A stretch of 64,000 nucleotides of DNA from Murimonas intestini (GCF_024622195.1 NZ_JANKBI010000022.1:35540-99539), one strand, 5' to 3'. Shown: positions 51,095 through 59,685, counted from the stretch's first letter. Numbers and translations: made by a program. The notes: generated by a model from the letters alone, not told the origin.

Positions 51095-53992
51095 CTAGCT
51101 GATAATATATTCATACAGATCTTCCCTGACGGGAGTCACAAGCTTATATACGATCTCTACTGCTTTCTTACTGGTATTCTCCATAATAAATTCATTAGCA
51201 TCTCCTGTAGCCATGATCTTGCCCAGATAATAAAACTCTTTTGATATTTTGTCATCTTTATTCTTACGCACAAACAATTCCATATCAACCCCCAGCTCCC
51301 GGGCATGAAGTGCCGTATAAACATCCTCAGATTCCAGACTGCGGCCTGATTTAGATATGGCTATCAGCATATCCTGCCTGATAAAGCGGTCTTCGTAACG
51401 GATAGAATCCTGTATTTCCTGGTCTTTATGGTAATTAATAAAGACAGGGTACGTTTTAGTCCGCTTATCATAACGGTAACCTCCGATATTTAAAGCTACC
51501 TCACCCTTTTCCCACTCCAGGAGCCTGCATACATCTTCATAAGTATATTTCTGATATAGCTGAAGATTCGTATCCATGTATCGTTTTGAATAATTCTTTT
51601 TATATCTGTCCAGCCCAAAGTCAATGATTTCTTTCACGATAAGATAAAAATTATTATCCCCAAGGGCTTTTTCAAATGTCTCAGATATCCTGTAATCTTC
51701 TCCATCCTTCTCAATAAATATACATTCTGAATACGTTCCTTTTCCCGAACCGGAGGTAAATTCGTTAGTCATAATATTTTTGATATTGACCCTGGTTTTC
51801 TCTGATACGCTGATCTTATATTTATCCTCCAGTCTCTTTTGGAGTCTGGCAAAAATCCCCGTCTTGTACCGCAGTACCTGGTTCAGTAATTCTAATTCAT
51901 GGACACGCTTCCCTGACGCAAATTTTCTTGAAATATATTCCACGAACTTTTCCTGTTGGCTGGTAAGCCGTATCGTATACTCCTTTTCATACTTTACCAG
52001 AAATTTGTAATAAGACCCCAGAGAATTATTATCGATAATCCTCATCATGTCCATTTCACCGTATTCATCAAATTCACGCATGCCCGGAATTCTTCCCAGT
52101 TTATTTTTGAGCTGCTGATAACTCTCTTTTATCAGTCTTACATCATTAAAATTAGCACTGTCAATAGATGCATATATCTGCTTCCTGGTGATCTCGTCAA
52201 AATGTACTGTAGAACATCCTGGAATAACCCTGTTTCCTTCTGCCACATATTTGCGTATAGTATCTTTATTGTAAGTCCTGTCACCTGACAGCGCTATTGG
52301 AATCAGAAAATTCTTCTGATAATTTCCTATAAAATCAATAACCACCAGATACTCTTTGCCCGGAGCTTTTCTAAGCCCCCGTCCCAGCTGCTGTACAAAA
52401 ACAATTGCAGACTGTGTGGGTCTGAGCATGATCACCTGATTTACCTCAGGGATATCCACACCCTCATTGAAAATATCCACAGTAAATATGTAATCCAGCC
52501 CGCCCTCACGGCCGTCCTGCTCCAGTCTCTCAATAGCTGCCTCCCGCTCCTCCTGGCTGTCTGCTCCTGAAAGTGCACATGTTCTGTAGCCCTTCTTATT
52601 AAAAATATCCGAAAGCTCAACTGCCTCTGAATTTCTGCTGCAGAAGACCAGCCCTTTCACACGGTCTCCGCTGTGCCCGTAAAACTCTGCCTTTTTTAAA
52701 ACATGCTCAGCCCTCTCCTCCGAGGCCAGACAGCAAAATTCTGTATTGTCATCAATTATTTTGCCGTCTACAGACAGCTCTGTCACTCCAAAGTAATGAA
52801 ATGGACACAGCAGATCTTCCTCCATTGCCTGCTGAAGCCTGATCTCATAAGCAATATTATGGTCGAACAGCTGGAATATATCATATCCATCCGTCCGTTC
52901 AGGACTTGCTGTCATCCCCAGCATAAACTCTGGTTTAAAATATTCCATGATCCGCTGATAACTCTGAGCGCCTGCTTTATGTGTCTCATCTATAATGATA
53001 TAGTCAAAATAATCAGGCCGGTAACGGTGCATTGTCTCAGTTTTAGACATTGTCTGAACAGTAGAAAACAGATAATCAGCATCATAATCCTGTGAATTTC
53101 CGGAAAGAATACCTGCATTTATATTGCTTCCCAGAACATCCCTGAAGCTCTCCGCTGCCTGTTTTAATATCTGTTCTCTGTGGACCAGAAAGAGCATTTT
53201 CCCGGGTCTGAAATTGCGCACATCAAATGCACTCAGATAAGTCTTTCCTGTCCCTGTGGCACTTATGAGAAGCGCCTTCTTCTGGTGCTCCTCCCGAAGT
53301 CTGGCAAGTGACCTGACTGCCTGTACCTGCATACTGTTCGGAGTAAGAGTATAAGTGCGGATACGCTCAATTTTCTCTTTTGCCCTGGCCTTCTTCTTCT
53401 CCCGGTAAACCGGCTCGTAGACATCTCTGATCCACTCCCGTGTCAGGACAGCCGCCCTGCTCCACATAGCATAAAATTCATCTTCTGATTCCTGTATCAG
53501 CTGGCCCTGCTCCAGAGATGTGATCTTCAAATTCCATTCTTTATTAGATTTTAATGCAGTCTGGGTCATGTTAGAACTGCCCACGATAAATGTCCTTTTA
53601 TCCTTCTTTTGAAACATATAGCCTTTTGTGTGGAAATGCTCCTCAGTGAATATCCGCACCTCAATATTTTTGAAATCCAGCAGTTCCCTAAGTGCATCAG
53701 GCTCATTGAATTCCAGATAATCAGTGGTCAGTATTTTCCCCTTTATTCCCTTATCCTCAAGCTTTTTTAAAGTATCTTTTAAGACAATCAGTCCGCTTTT
53801 TGTAACAAAAGCCACTGAAAACCAGAAGGTTTCACATCCTTCAAGCTCTTGTTCAATATCCGCCAGAACTGTCCTGCCATCCCGCACATTATTGTACAGC
53901 AAAGCAGGCCTGCAGCTTCCGTCGGATTCTATATATTTACTTATTAAGCTAGTCTTCGCCGCCTCTATTATAGTCTCAGCCAAATTCATCAT
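51095..53992 (-). CDS. PLD nuclease-SF2 helicase-DUF3427 protein
   Basis: A 965-residue multidomain protein. Residues 1-190 are a phospholipase-D-type nuclease (HTKGYMFQ with GSSN downstream). The SF2 helicase follows with Walker A SATGTGKT, DETH box IIDETHKAG, and motif VI VQQLGRGLRKAPGKE. Residues about 620-965 form a DUF3427-like region ending with FYYLGK. Known proteins of this type occur in bacterial repair or defence loci. The gene follows a TetR gene by 19 bp and is followed by NUDIX after 37 bp, a pairing seen widely. Whether it acts against phage is inference. AAGGAGC precedes the ATG. Confidence 0.88.
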   Translation of the reverse strand: MMNLAETIIEAAKTSLISKYIESDGSCRPALLYNNVRDGRTVLADIEQELEGCETFWFSVAFVTKSGLIVLKDTLKKLEDKGIKGKILTTDYLEFNEPDALRELLDFKNIEVRIFTEEHFHTKGYMFQKKDKRTFIVGSSNMTQTALKSNKEWNLKITSLEQGQLIQESEDEFYAMWSRAAVLTREWIRDVYEPVYREKKKARAKEKIERIRTYTLTPNSMQVQAVRSLARLREEHQKKALLISATGTGKTYLSAFDVRNFRPGKMLFLVHREQILKQAAESFRDVLGSNINAGILSGNSQDYDADYLFSTVQTMSKTETMHRYRPDYFDYIIIDETHKAGAQSYQRIMEYFKPEFMLGMTASPERTDGYDIFQLFDHNIAYEIRLQQAMEEDLLCPFHYFGVTELSVDGKIIDDNTEFCCLASEERAEHVLKKAEFYGHSGDRVKGLVFCSRNSEAVELSDIFNKKGYRTCALSGADSQEEREAAIERLEQDGREGGLDYIFTVDIFNEGVDIPEVNQVIMLRPTQSAIVFVQQLGRGLRKAPGKEYLVVIDFIGNYQKNFLIPIALSGDRTYNKDTIRKYVAEGNRVIPGCSTVHFDEITRKQIYASIDSANFNDVRLIKESYQQLKNKLGRIPGMREFDEYGEMDMMRIIDNNSLGSYYKFLVKYEKEYTIRLTSQQEKFVEYISRKFASGKRVHELELLNQVLRYKTGIFARLQKRLEDKYKISVSEKTRVNIKNIMTNEFTSGSGKGTYSECIFIEKDGEDYRISETFEKALGDNNFYLIVKEIIDFGLDRYKKNYSKRYMDTNLQLYQKYTYEDVCRLLEWEKGEVALNIGGYRYDKRTKTYPVFINYHKDQEIQDSIRYEDRFIRQDMLIAISKSGRSLESEDVYTALHARELGVDMELFVRKNKDDKISKEFYYLGKIMATGDANEFIMENTSKKAVEIVYKLVTPVREDLYEYIIS

Positions 53993-54011
53993 ATGCAGTG
54001 CTCCTTACTAA

Positions 54012-54641
54012 TCAGGCATCCCTGTCCCTTTTCAGATATATCCTTCCAAATTCCTCAACATGCTGCTTCAGCTCTGCCAGGGCTTCATCCTCCCGCCCCC
54101 ATTCCTGGTCATATTTATTCAGGAGGAAATATACAGGCGCGTAGAAATTAACTGCCATAGCTGCCGGATTGGCTTCTATAAAGATACTCTGCCTTATCAT
54201 CTCTCCAAACAGCTGCGTCTGATAAGTGATACTGTCCTCCATAAAAATCTTTCTGTACACCTCATAGATTTCTCTGTCCCGGAATTGTTCTATTGTGAGC
54301 ATCCTCCTGAATCTGGCGGCAAATTCATCCCTCAGATAATAAAGATAAATATTCTTGCTTAATTCCCAAAGGCCTTCAGCTGTCAGCTGCCCATACCCAA
54401 AGGCTGCTTTCTCCATATTTTCTTCCCCGGGAAGCCCAAGCCCCCTGGACATACCCTCCATTCTCATGGACATCTCCAGAACAATAGTGTCAAATATCTC
54501 TTTTTTACTTTTGTAATGCTTGTACAGTGAGCTGTCTTTGATACCCACCGCATCTGCAATATTTTTAACGCTTGTTCCCTGATAGCCTTTTGTCGAAAAC
54601 AGCGTAAGAGCTTCGTCTATTATCTTCTCTTTTGTTGTCAT
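54012..54641 (-). CDS. TetR family regulator (helicase operon)
   Basis: A 209-residue TetR regulator. The DNA-binding domain shows TKEKIIDEALTLFSTKGYQGTSVKNIADAVGIKDSSLYKHYKSKKEIFDTI. The remaining part is helical with many aromatic residues and could bind a hydrophobic ligand. GGAG-containing bases precede the ATG. It lies 37 bp after the phosphotransferase and 19 bp before the helicase, so it may be in the same operon. No palindromic site was seen directly in its short 5' gap. Confidence 0.88.
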   Translation of the reverse strand: MTTKEKIIDEALTLFSTKGYQGTSVKNIADAVGIKDSSLYKHYKSKKEIFDTIVLEMSMRMEGMSRGLGLPGEENMEKAAFGYGQLTAEGLWELSKNIYLYYLRDEFAARFRRMLTIEQFRDREIYEVYRKIFMEDSITYQTQLFGEMIRQSIFIEANPAAMAVNFYAPVYFLLNKYDQEWGREDEALAELKQHVEEFGRIYLKRDRDA

Positions 54642-54678
54642 GCCGCATCTCCTTTTATTCCGGCTGTTCCATATATTT

Positions 54679-55536
54679 TCAGAACAGAATATGTTCAGTC
54701 ATGAATGTATTTAAATCCTTCTCCGTCCACGGATCACACAGATAGGAAAAAAATCTGTAAAAGCTCCTGCTTTCCGTAATATCCGGAAATTCCTGATAAC
54801 TCTCATATCCCTTCACAAAAGCACTCCCGTTTCTCAGACATTGTTCCACCACTGCCAGTTCCCATTCACGCGGCCCGATGACATAGGCATCAAGATCCAC
54901 TACAGCAGTGACTGCATCAAGCCCGTCAGAGTACACAAACTGATTTCCTGATATATCCGGCATTATCAAGCTGTATGATTCTGGTGAGATCTTCATCTCA
55001 CGGATAATCCTGAATGTGTTCTGAACATCCTCATTCTTCTGCCAGTACAAATCTATAACCTGTTCCATGCAGCAGATCATGGCGTCTTTTATTTGCTTTT
55101 CCATCTTTTTTTCAGGAGGAAATGTTCCAAATGTATCAAATCTAATGCTGTGCAGAAAGCCAATATACAGCCCTAACTGATACTCAATCTCCTCTTTATC
55201 CGGAAATTCATCTGGTTTATATTTAACTCCTCCCGCTTCCCGGAAAATCTGACAGCAGTACTCATCACTTACGCCCACCAGCTCCGCCACTTTTATATGG
55301 GGATTTGTATTCAAAAACGAAGTCAGGCTGTATATATTTTTTCTCTGGGTATTAAAATCCGAGCCAAATACTTCCTTGATGGAGTACCAGAAAGGCGACA
55401 GATTGTCGACCGAAATTCTGTTCTTCTTCAAAATACAGCTTTCATTTCCAAGCATGATCCTGTAAACAGAATTAGACGATTCCCCCAGTAAGTCAAATGA
55501 ACCTTTACTTTCTGCTATATATTTTCCAATATCCAT
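54679..55536 (-). CDS. aminoglycoside-phosphotransferase-fold kinase
   Basis: A 285-residue protein with the kinase-like APH/choline kinase fold. The catalytic loop reads LIMPDISGNQFVY, with the Asp kept and the usual HGD-type His changed to Met, Gly-Asn retained, and the metal-binding DxD is in VVDLDAYVIGPREWELA. The N-terminal nucleotide-binding lobe is divergent (SSNSVYRIMLGNESCILKKNR). It may phosphorylate a small alcohol or be a degenerate kinase; a resistance function cannot be assumed. A consensus promoter lies at 55619-55647. It starts the probable operon with TetR, helicase, NUDIX and GH129. Confidence 0.72.
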   Translation of the reverse strand: MDIGKYIAESKGSFDLLGESSNSVYRIMLGNESCILKKNRISVDNLSPFWYSIKEVFGSDFNTQRKNIYSLTSFLNTNPHIKVAELVGVSDEYCCQIFREAGGVKYKPDEFPDKEEIEYQLGLYIGFLHSIRFDTFGTFPPEKKMEKQIKDAMICCMEQVIDLYWQKNEDVQNTFRIIREMKISPESYSLIMPDISGNQFVYSDGLDAVTAVVDLDAYVIGPREWELAVVEQCLRNGSAFVKGYESYQEFPDITESRSFYRFFSYLCDPWTEKDLNTFMTEHILF

Positions 55537-55618
55537 AACTACTGCTCTCCTGTTTCCGGCTCTATTATGGTTCTGCGCACATCATACGGTAATTGCATGG
55601 GCTTATACTGATGCTGAT

Positions 55619-55647
55619 ATTATCTAATTAATTGCCTGGTATGTCAA
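55619..55647 (-). promoter_or_regulatory. sigma-A promoter of the phosphotransferase-helicase operon
   Basis: On the minus strand TTGACA (55642-55647), a 17-bp spacer and GATAAT (55619-55624) precede the phosphotransferase gene by about 80 bp. The match to consensus is strong. Confidence 0.7.
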
Positions 55648-55668
55648 TATATATCCCCCACCGCCAGA

Positions 55669-55733
55669 TGGTGACGTGCGAACAGTAACGAACAGCGTTA
55701 CAGTTCAGCCGTCTGCCATTCGGCAGCCGTCTG
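55669..55733. repeat. hairpin-rich intergenic repeat, copy of GGTGACGTG motif
   Basis: TGGTGACGTGCGAACAGTAACG (55669-55690) matches the minus strand of 59061-59081 except for two transitions. It runs into GAACAGTAACG-AACAG-CGTTACAGTTC, an 11-bp palindrome with one mismatch, and two GCCGTCTGC direct repeats flanking CTGCCATTCGGCAG. It sits just after the radical SAM stop. It looks like a dispersed hairpin element. Confidence 0.6.
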
Positions 55734-55735
55734 CA

Positions 55736-56839
55736 CTATAACAACGCCTGCACCTTATTTTCCTGCCCAAAAAGAACACAGCCTCCTGTATGCTCCCCAT
55801 CCAGGATACCTTCCTCCTTCAGTCTCATAAATAAAGGAGACTTCAGTGCCTCACGCAGTGTAGTATTTAAAAGGCTCGTATCTGAATATGGGGAAAACGG
55901 ACACGGTTCAGCCCCTCCTGCCGCATTGATGTGGAAGAAGCCACGTCCGGCAGCCAGACAGCCGCCTGAGGACTTCTCATCTCCCGGAAAAGATATATAG
56001 ATCATGCCATCTCTCTCTTCTCTGAGTTTCTCAAGCCGCTTTTCCATAAATGTTCTGTCTTCTTCATCAGGGGCCAGATGATATGAATTTCCGTCTGCCG
56101 GGACATATTCCACAAAGATCACAGCCCTGCAGCCTCTTTGACATAAACCGTCCAGAAAGCTGTCTGAGGTCACCTCTTTCAGATTCTTTTTTGTAACCGT
56201 AACTGACGCTCCGAACATCAGCTTTCTCTTCATCAGTTCTTCCATTGAATCCATGATTCTCTGATATACCCCTCTCCCTCTTCTCTCATCTGTCGTTCCC
56301 TGATTTCCCTCTATACTAAGTATAGGGATCAGATTCCTGCAGTCTGTAAGCAATTTCAGGAAATATGTATCCAGCATGGTACCGTTCGTGAATACAGGAA
56401 AAAGAATCTGCCTGTGCTTTCCGGCTTCTTCCAGGATATCTCTCCTGGTAAACGGCTCTCCTCCTGCCAGCAGTATAAAACCAATCCCCAGCTCCCTGGC
56501 CTGCCTGAAGATATCCCCCCACTGCTCCCGGGAAAGCTGGACTGCTTTCAAATCTTGTGTACCCTGGCCGCATTCTCCCGGGCATGACTCATTTGCCCTC
56601 GCATAGCAGCCCTTACAATGCAGATTACATTCCCTGGCTATACTGGCGATCAGAAACGGAGGAATATGCTCTCCTTCTTCTTCTGCCTTTCTCCGCAATT
56701 TTTCTGCAGCTCTGGCTGCACCTGCATACTGCAGCATAAATATACTCTGCTTAGGATTGTCTATAGATGCCTTTAAAATTTCATTTACTATGCGCTGTGT
56801 ACCTCTGCTCAAATACTCCTCCAGCCTGAAACCTTCCAT
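55736..56839 (-). CDS. radical SAM protein
   Basis: A 367-residue radical SAM enzyme with the cluster motif C71-x3-C75-x2-C78 in ARECNLHCKGCYA. GGEPFTRRDIL is the SAM-binding GGE region, followed by NGTMLDTYFL and the ILSIEGNQGTTDERRG strand. A C-terminal Cys-containing segment (GGCLAAGRGFFHINAAGGAEPCPF) suggests a partial SPASM-like extension. Such proteins mature peptides or modify cofactors; no precursor peptide gene was found near it. The start at 56839 has AAGGGAG. Its promoter has two palindromic operators (56934-56990). Upstream lies the MATE gene. Confidence 0.85.
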   Translation of the reverse strand: MEGFRLEEYLSRGTQRIVNEILKASIDNPKQSIFMLQYAGAARAAEKLRRKAEEEGEHIPPFLIASIARECNLHCKGCYARANESCPGECGQGTQDLKAVQLSREQWGDIFRQARELGIGFILLAGGEPFTRRDILEEAGKHRQILFPVFTNGTMLDTYFLKLLTDCRNLIPILSIEGNQGTTDERRGRGVYQRIMDSMEELMKRKLMFGASVTVTKKNLKEVTSDSFLDGLCQRGCRAVIFVEYVPADGNSYHLAPDEEDRTFMEKRLEKLREERDGMIYISFPGDEKSSGGCLAAGRGFFHINAAGGAEPCPFSPYSDTSLLNTTLREALKSPLFMRLKEEGILDGEHTGGCVLFGQENKVQALL

Positions 56840-56933
56840 ATTGTTTCTCCCTTCTGAAAATGACATGTCTCTGACACCGCCGCTTTTAGAGATTCCGTGT
56901 CTGTCCTGCGTAAAACCCTTCAAAGCAAATTTA

Positions 56934-56990
56934 GCTAGTGATTACTAGCTTATTCATTTTCAGTATAGCTAGTATTCACTAGCTTGTCAA
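56934..56990 (-). promoter_or_regulatory. consensus promoter with two tandem palindromic operators
   Basis: On the minus strand TTGACA (56985-56990), a 17-bp spacer, and TATACT (56962-56967). The spacer is almost entirely the palindrome GCTAGTGAATACTAGC (56968-56983), and a second one, GCTAGTAATCACTAGC (56934-56949), lies over the start region, 34 bp centre to centre. A repressor bound to both would block transcription of the radical SAM gene. A 13-base match (GTGATTACTAGCT) also occurs at 51088-51100 upstream of the NUDIX gene. Confidence 0.75.
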
Positions 56991-57016
56991 GAAAAATAAT
57001 TACTGCAATGATTCCA

Positions 57017-58360
57017 TCATTTATCATTCACAGAAGTTTTATTCTTTATGTGGAAATAGTACGGTATTTCTACAAGAAGCATAGCGCTCCATCCAATGGC
57101 ACAGGCAAATGCCACGCCGTAAATTCCTGTCATAGGAGCAAGTATCCAGGTAAACAGGACCCGCAGGCTGGTCTGTATAAATGTCCCCAGCAGGGTCATT
57201 CTCATATACCCCATACCCCTGAAAAATCCCTGCATTCCATTCGTGAAGGCAGGCAGCAGATAGAAGAAGGCCATTGTTCCAAGATACTGGCATCCGATAG
57301 CCACAATTTCTCCTGCTCCCTCCCCCGTCACAAAAAGTCCCATGACCGGTTCACGGATCAATAAAATCAGCAGACATATAAAAATCCAGTAGAAAAATTC
57401 CAGTAACAGGCCTCTCCTTAAGCCCTTTGCAATCCTATCCTTTTTCCCACCGCCCCTGTTCTGGGCAGCAAATGTAGTGATTCCATGAGAAATACTCTGT
57501 TCCGGCGTAAATGCGAAATCATCTACACGGTTTACAGCATTAAATGCAGCTATCATATCTACGCCAAGAGAGTTTACAGTCCCCTGTATCAGCAGCTTTC
57601 CAATAGGCTGGCAGGCCTGCTGCAGCGCTGTTACTGAACCATAAGACAAAGTTTTTCGCAGGAGCGGACCATCTATTGATAATTCGGATTTTCTAAGCTG
57701 CAGAAGAGGAATCCTCCTGTAAATATATATGATCGAAAGGAGAGCCGACACTGCCTCAGCGGCTACGGTCGTAACTGCCGAACAGACGATTCCAAAACCC
57801 AGCCCCCCTATAAATATCAGGTCCAAAACTCCATTCAGCACGGCTGAAAACATAAGAAACTTTAGCGGTGTTTTAGAATCTCCCACACTTTTCAGTGAGG
57901 AAGCCAATGCATTATAAAAATATGTAAACGGTGCACCCAGAAAGATAATCCTCAGATATACAGCAGTCATATCCATCAATTCCCCGGGAACATGCAGTGC
58001 TTCAAGAAGAGCCGGCGTGAATACCAGCCCTGTCAGTACAACTGCTATAGAAAAAAACAGTCCAAAGAGCACTGTTGTCGCCATTTCCTTCTTAAGCTCG
58101 CCATATTTGCGTGCACCGAAAAACTCACTCATAAGTACTCCGGCTCCCATGCAGATCCCTGAGATTCCAAGTATAACTATATTGATTACCGGAGCTGCCA
58201 TACCTTCCGCCGCCAGAGCTTCCTTTCCGATAAAGCGTCCTGCTATGATAGAATCCACAGCATTATAAGTAAGCTGGAAAAGATTTCCCAAAACCAGCGG
58301 CACTGAGTATCCAATCAAATGCCTTGTAATATTTCCTTTTGTCATATCTGTCGCTGCCAT
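57017..58360 (-). CDS. MATE family efflux transporter
   Basis: A 447-residue second MATE pump of about twelve segments. The N-terminus has HLIGYSVPLVLGNLFQLTYNAVDSIIAG and GISGICMGAGVLMSEFFGARKYGELKKEM, then the second half starts with LSYGSVTALQQACQPIGKLLIQGTVNSLG. AAATGGGAG precedes the ATG. The radical SAM gene lies downstream with its own promoter in the gap. A role in exporting its product is possible but not shown. Confidence 0.92.
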   Translation of the reverse strand: MAATDMTKGNITRHLIGYSVPLVLGNLFQLTYNAVDSIIAGRFIGKEALAAEGMAAPVINIVILGISGICMGAGVLMSEFFGARKYGELKKEMATTVLFGLFFSIAVVLTGLVFTPALLEALHVPGELMDMTAVYLRIIFLGAPFTYFYNALASSLKSVGDSKTPLKFLMFSAVLNGVLDLIFIGGLGFGIVCSAVTTVAAEAVSALLSIIYIYRRIPLLQLRKSELSIDGPLLRKTLSYGSVTALQQACQPIGKLLIQGTVNSLGVDMIAAFNAVNRVDDFAFTPEQSISHGITTFAAQNRGGGKKDRIAKGLRRGLLLEFFYWIFICLLILLIREPVMGLFVTGEGAGEIVAIGCQYLGTMAFFYLLPAFTNGMQGFFRGMGYMRMTLLGTFIQTSLRVLFTWILAPMTGIYGVAFACAIGWSAMLLVEIPYYFHIKNKTSVNDK

Positions 58361-58387
58361 ACCGTTCTCCCATTTCTTTTATCAGAA

Positions 58388-58424
58388 GAAGCACAGGAGG
58401 CAGAATTACCTGCCCCTGTGCTTC
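58388..58424 (-). terminator. strong hairpin overlapping the YjdF stop
   Basis: GAAGCACAGG and CCTGTGCTTC pair perfectly, enclosing a second stem GGCAG-AATTAC-CTGCC. It includes the yjdF stop codon on the minus strand and is a likely terminator for that gene, although the following U-run is weak. Confidence 0.6.
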
Positions 58425-58822
58425 TCCTTCCGCTTCTGCTGTTTTAATTCGAATCTGGCCTCTTTTTCCGCTTCCTTTTCCTCACGGGTCCGGAGTTTCC
58501 GTTCTTCCTTAAACTGCTCACGCAGCAGGCTCAGCGCCTGCTGTGATTTTGTCCCTACGCACATGCCTGCGGTCTGTCTTCTTGCTTCCCGCTGCCTGCG
58601 TTTAGGATTATTATGTTCTTTCTGTTCTTCAGCACTCACGGCCGGACTGAAACGCAGCCTGTAATAATTTTTTAGAAGCCATGCGTGAACCTCATAATCC
58701 TTTGGCTCTGCTCCGAATGTAACTTTGCATACCTCCATCTGTCCATCGGCTGTACATTCTACAATGCCGATCCAGAACGGCTCCTCAAAAAATACCTTCA
58801 GTGTTACCGTCTCTTTGTCCAA
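58406..58822 (-). CDS. yjdF: YjdF family protein
   Basis: A 138-residue protein. The N-terminal half (TVTLKVFFEEPFWIGIVECTADGQMEVCKVTFGAEPKDYEV, LLKNYYRLRFSPAV) is the conserved YjdF domain; the C-terminal 60 residues are extremely Lys/Arg/Glu-rich and probably coiled. Function is unknown; in Bacillus the gene is controlled by an RNA switch that responds to aromatic nitrogen compounds, suggesting a detoxification role. A leader fitting that element lies just upstream (58830-58985). AAGGAGGAA precedes the ATG. Confidence 0.85.
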   Translation of the reverse strand: MDKETVTLKVFFEEPFWIGIVECTADGQMEVCKVTFGAEPKDYEVHAWLLKNYYRLRFSPAVSAEEQKEHNNPKRRQREARRQTAGMCVGTKSQQALSLLREQFKEERKLRTREEKEAEKEARFELKQQKRKEKHRGR

Positions 58823-58829
58823 AATGATT

Positions 58830-58985
58830 CCTCCTTAATTATACCCTATCGTACAAAACACGCAGGTGTATACATTATCATGCACAAAGAACGGACGACC
58901 AAGGAGGAGGGTTACTGACAGTATTTTCACGAATATTGTATACTGCGCCCGGACTACCTACCGGGACTGTGTTTTTATCTTTGTT
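58830..58985 (-). promoter_or_regulatory. yjdF-type riboswitch leader (putative)
   Basis: The minus-strand leader of yjdF folds with CCCGG-TAGGTAGT-CCGGG (58948-58965) and CAGTAT...ATACTG (58919-58945), followed by a single-stranded AACCCTCCTCCTTGG. This order and position match the azaaromatic-sensing yjdF RNA class as recalled. The AAGGAGGAA ribosome site is near the 3' end and might pair with CCTCCTCC in one state. Confirmation needs a covariance-model search. Confidence 0.6.
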
Positions 58986-59060
58986 TCTTTATATTATCAT
59001 ATAGACAGATACTTTATCAAGAGCGGTTATAATATTGCTGATGTTGGTGGTACAGTACAG

Positions 59061-59081
59061 GTTACTATTCACACGTCACCG
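59061..59081 (-). repeat. second copy of the GGTGACGTG motif
   Basis: The minus strand reads CGGTGACGTGTGAATAGTAAC, matching 55669-55689 at nearly all positions. It lies between the yjdF leader and the truncated HEPN gene. The flanking hairpin of the first copy is not conserved. No gene was found in 58986-59150. Confidence 0.55.
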
Positions 59082-59150
59082 TCCCGCGAAGTGTTTTCGT
59101 ACATAATACACGAAAATCCCGAGAGCTGCAGCTCCGAAAAAGCGGCAATA

Positions 59151-59405
59151 TTATAGCCACTTCTCTTCATCTTTTATCATCCCTGCCTTATAGGCCGTTT
59201 TCAAAATAATTTTAGGTGAGCCGGTTGCTCCTTCTTCATACCCATGAATTTCTAATATATTCTTCATCATCCTCCAGGCCTGCTCAAAGCATATCTTATA
59301 TAATCCTACCAGGCCCGTTAATGCAACATTGTCAAATGGTTCTTTATAGTTATAAATCTCTTTCATGTTTGATAAGGACGCACAGAAATTTTCATACTTT
59401 TTCAT
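59151..59405 (-). pseudogene. truncated HEPN/HI0074-type nucleotidyltransferase partner
   Basis: An 84-residue remnant of the HI0074 family of nucleotidyltransferase-substrate-binding (HEPN) proteins. It has the family start (FCASLSNMKEIYNY, GLVGLYKICFEQAWRMMKNIL, GSPKIILKTAYKAGMIKDEEKWL), but family members run on to about 130-140 residues with the R-x4-6-H RNase motif soon after this point. Here a stop follows KWL, so the catalytic motif is missing. The gene overlaps the nucleotidyltransferase by 14 bp. It is probably inactive as a toxin, though a short binding role is conceivable. Confidence 0.75.
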
Positions 59406-59685
59406 AAATCACCTTTCCTTCCTTTTTGATAGAATCATACAGTTCCTGCTGCACATCTCTGCTTAAATCAACAATGTCATATTCCAAAAGTGTAGATGTA
59501 TCTTCATTTACATCCAGAGAAAAATGTTCAAAATCTCCCCCTTCCACTGCTAAGTCTATATCGCTGGTTCTTCTAAAGTCTCCCCGTGCACGAGAACCAA
59601 ATAAAATGACCCGGCTGATATTATGCCTCTCAGCTAAGTCCTGGATTTCTCTAATTACCTGCTGTTTAATTCCTGTACCATCCAT
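59392..59685 (-). CDS. MNT-type minimal nucleotidyltransferase (antitoxin-like)
   Basis: A 97-residue polymerase-beta-fold nucleotidyltransferase. The motif GS-x10-DxD is LFGSRARGDFRRTSDIDLAV with G30, S31, D42 and D44; the third carboxylate is in YDIVDLS. Such proteins pair with HEPN toxins as antitoxins that AMPylate the toxin. The start at 59685 fits the family and has GGGAG upstream at a long spacing; the ORF extends 5' to 59901, but that part does not look like this family. Its HEPN partner is truncated. Confidence 0.85.
   Translation of the reverse strand: MDGTGIKQQVIREIQDLAERHNISRVILFGSRARGDFRRTSDIDLAVEGGDFEHFSLDVNEDTSTLLEYDIVDLSRDVQQELYDSIKKEGKVIYEKV

Noticed and set aside
54679..55536. 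An aminoglycoside resistance gene
   Set aside because: The kinase fold is visible, but the catalytic loop lacks the usual His and the sequence is too divergent to name a drug substrate.
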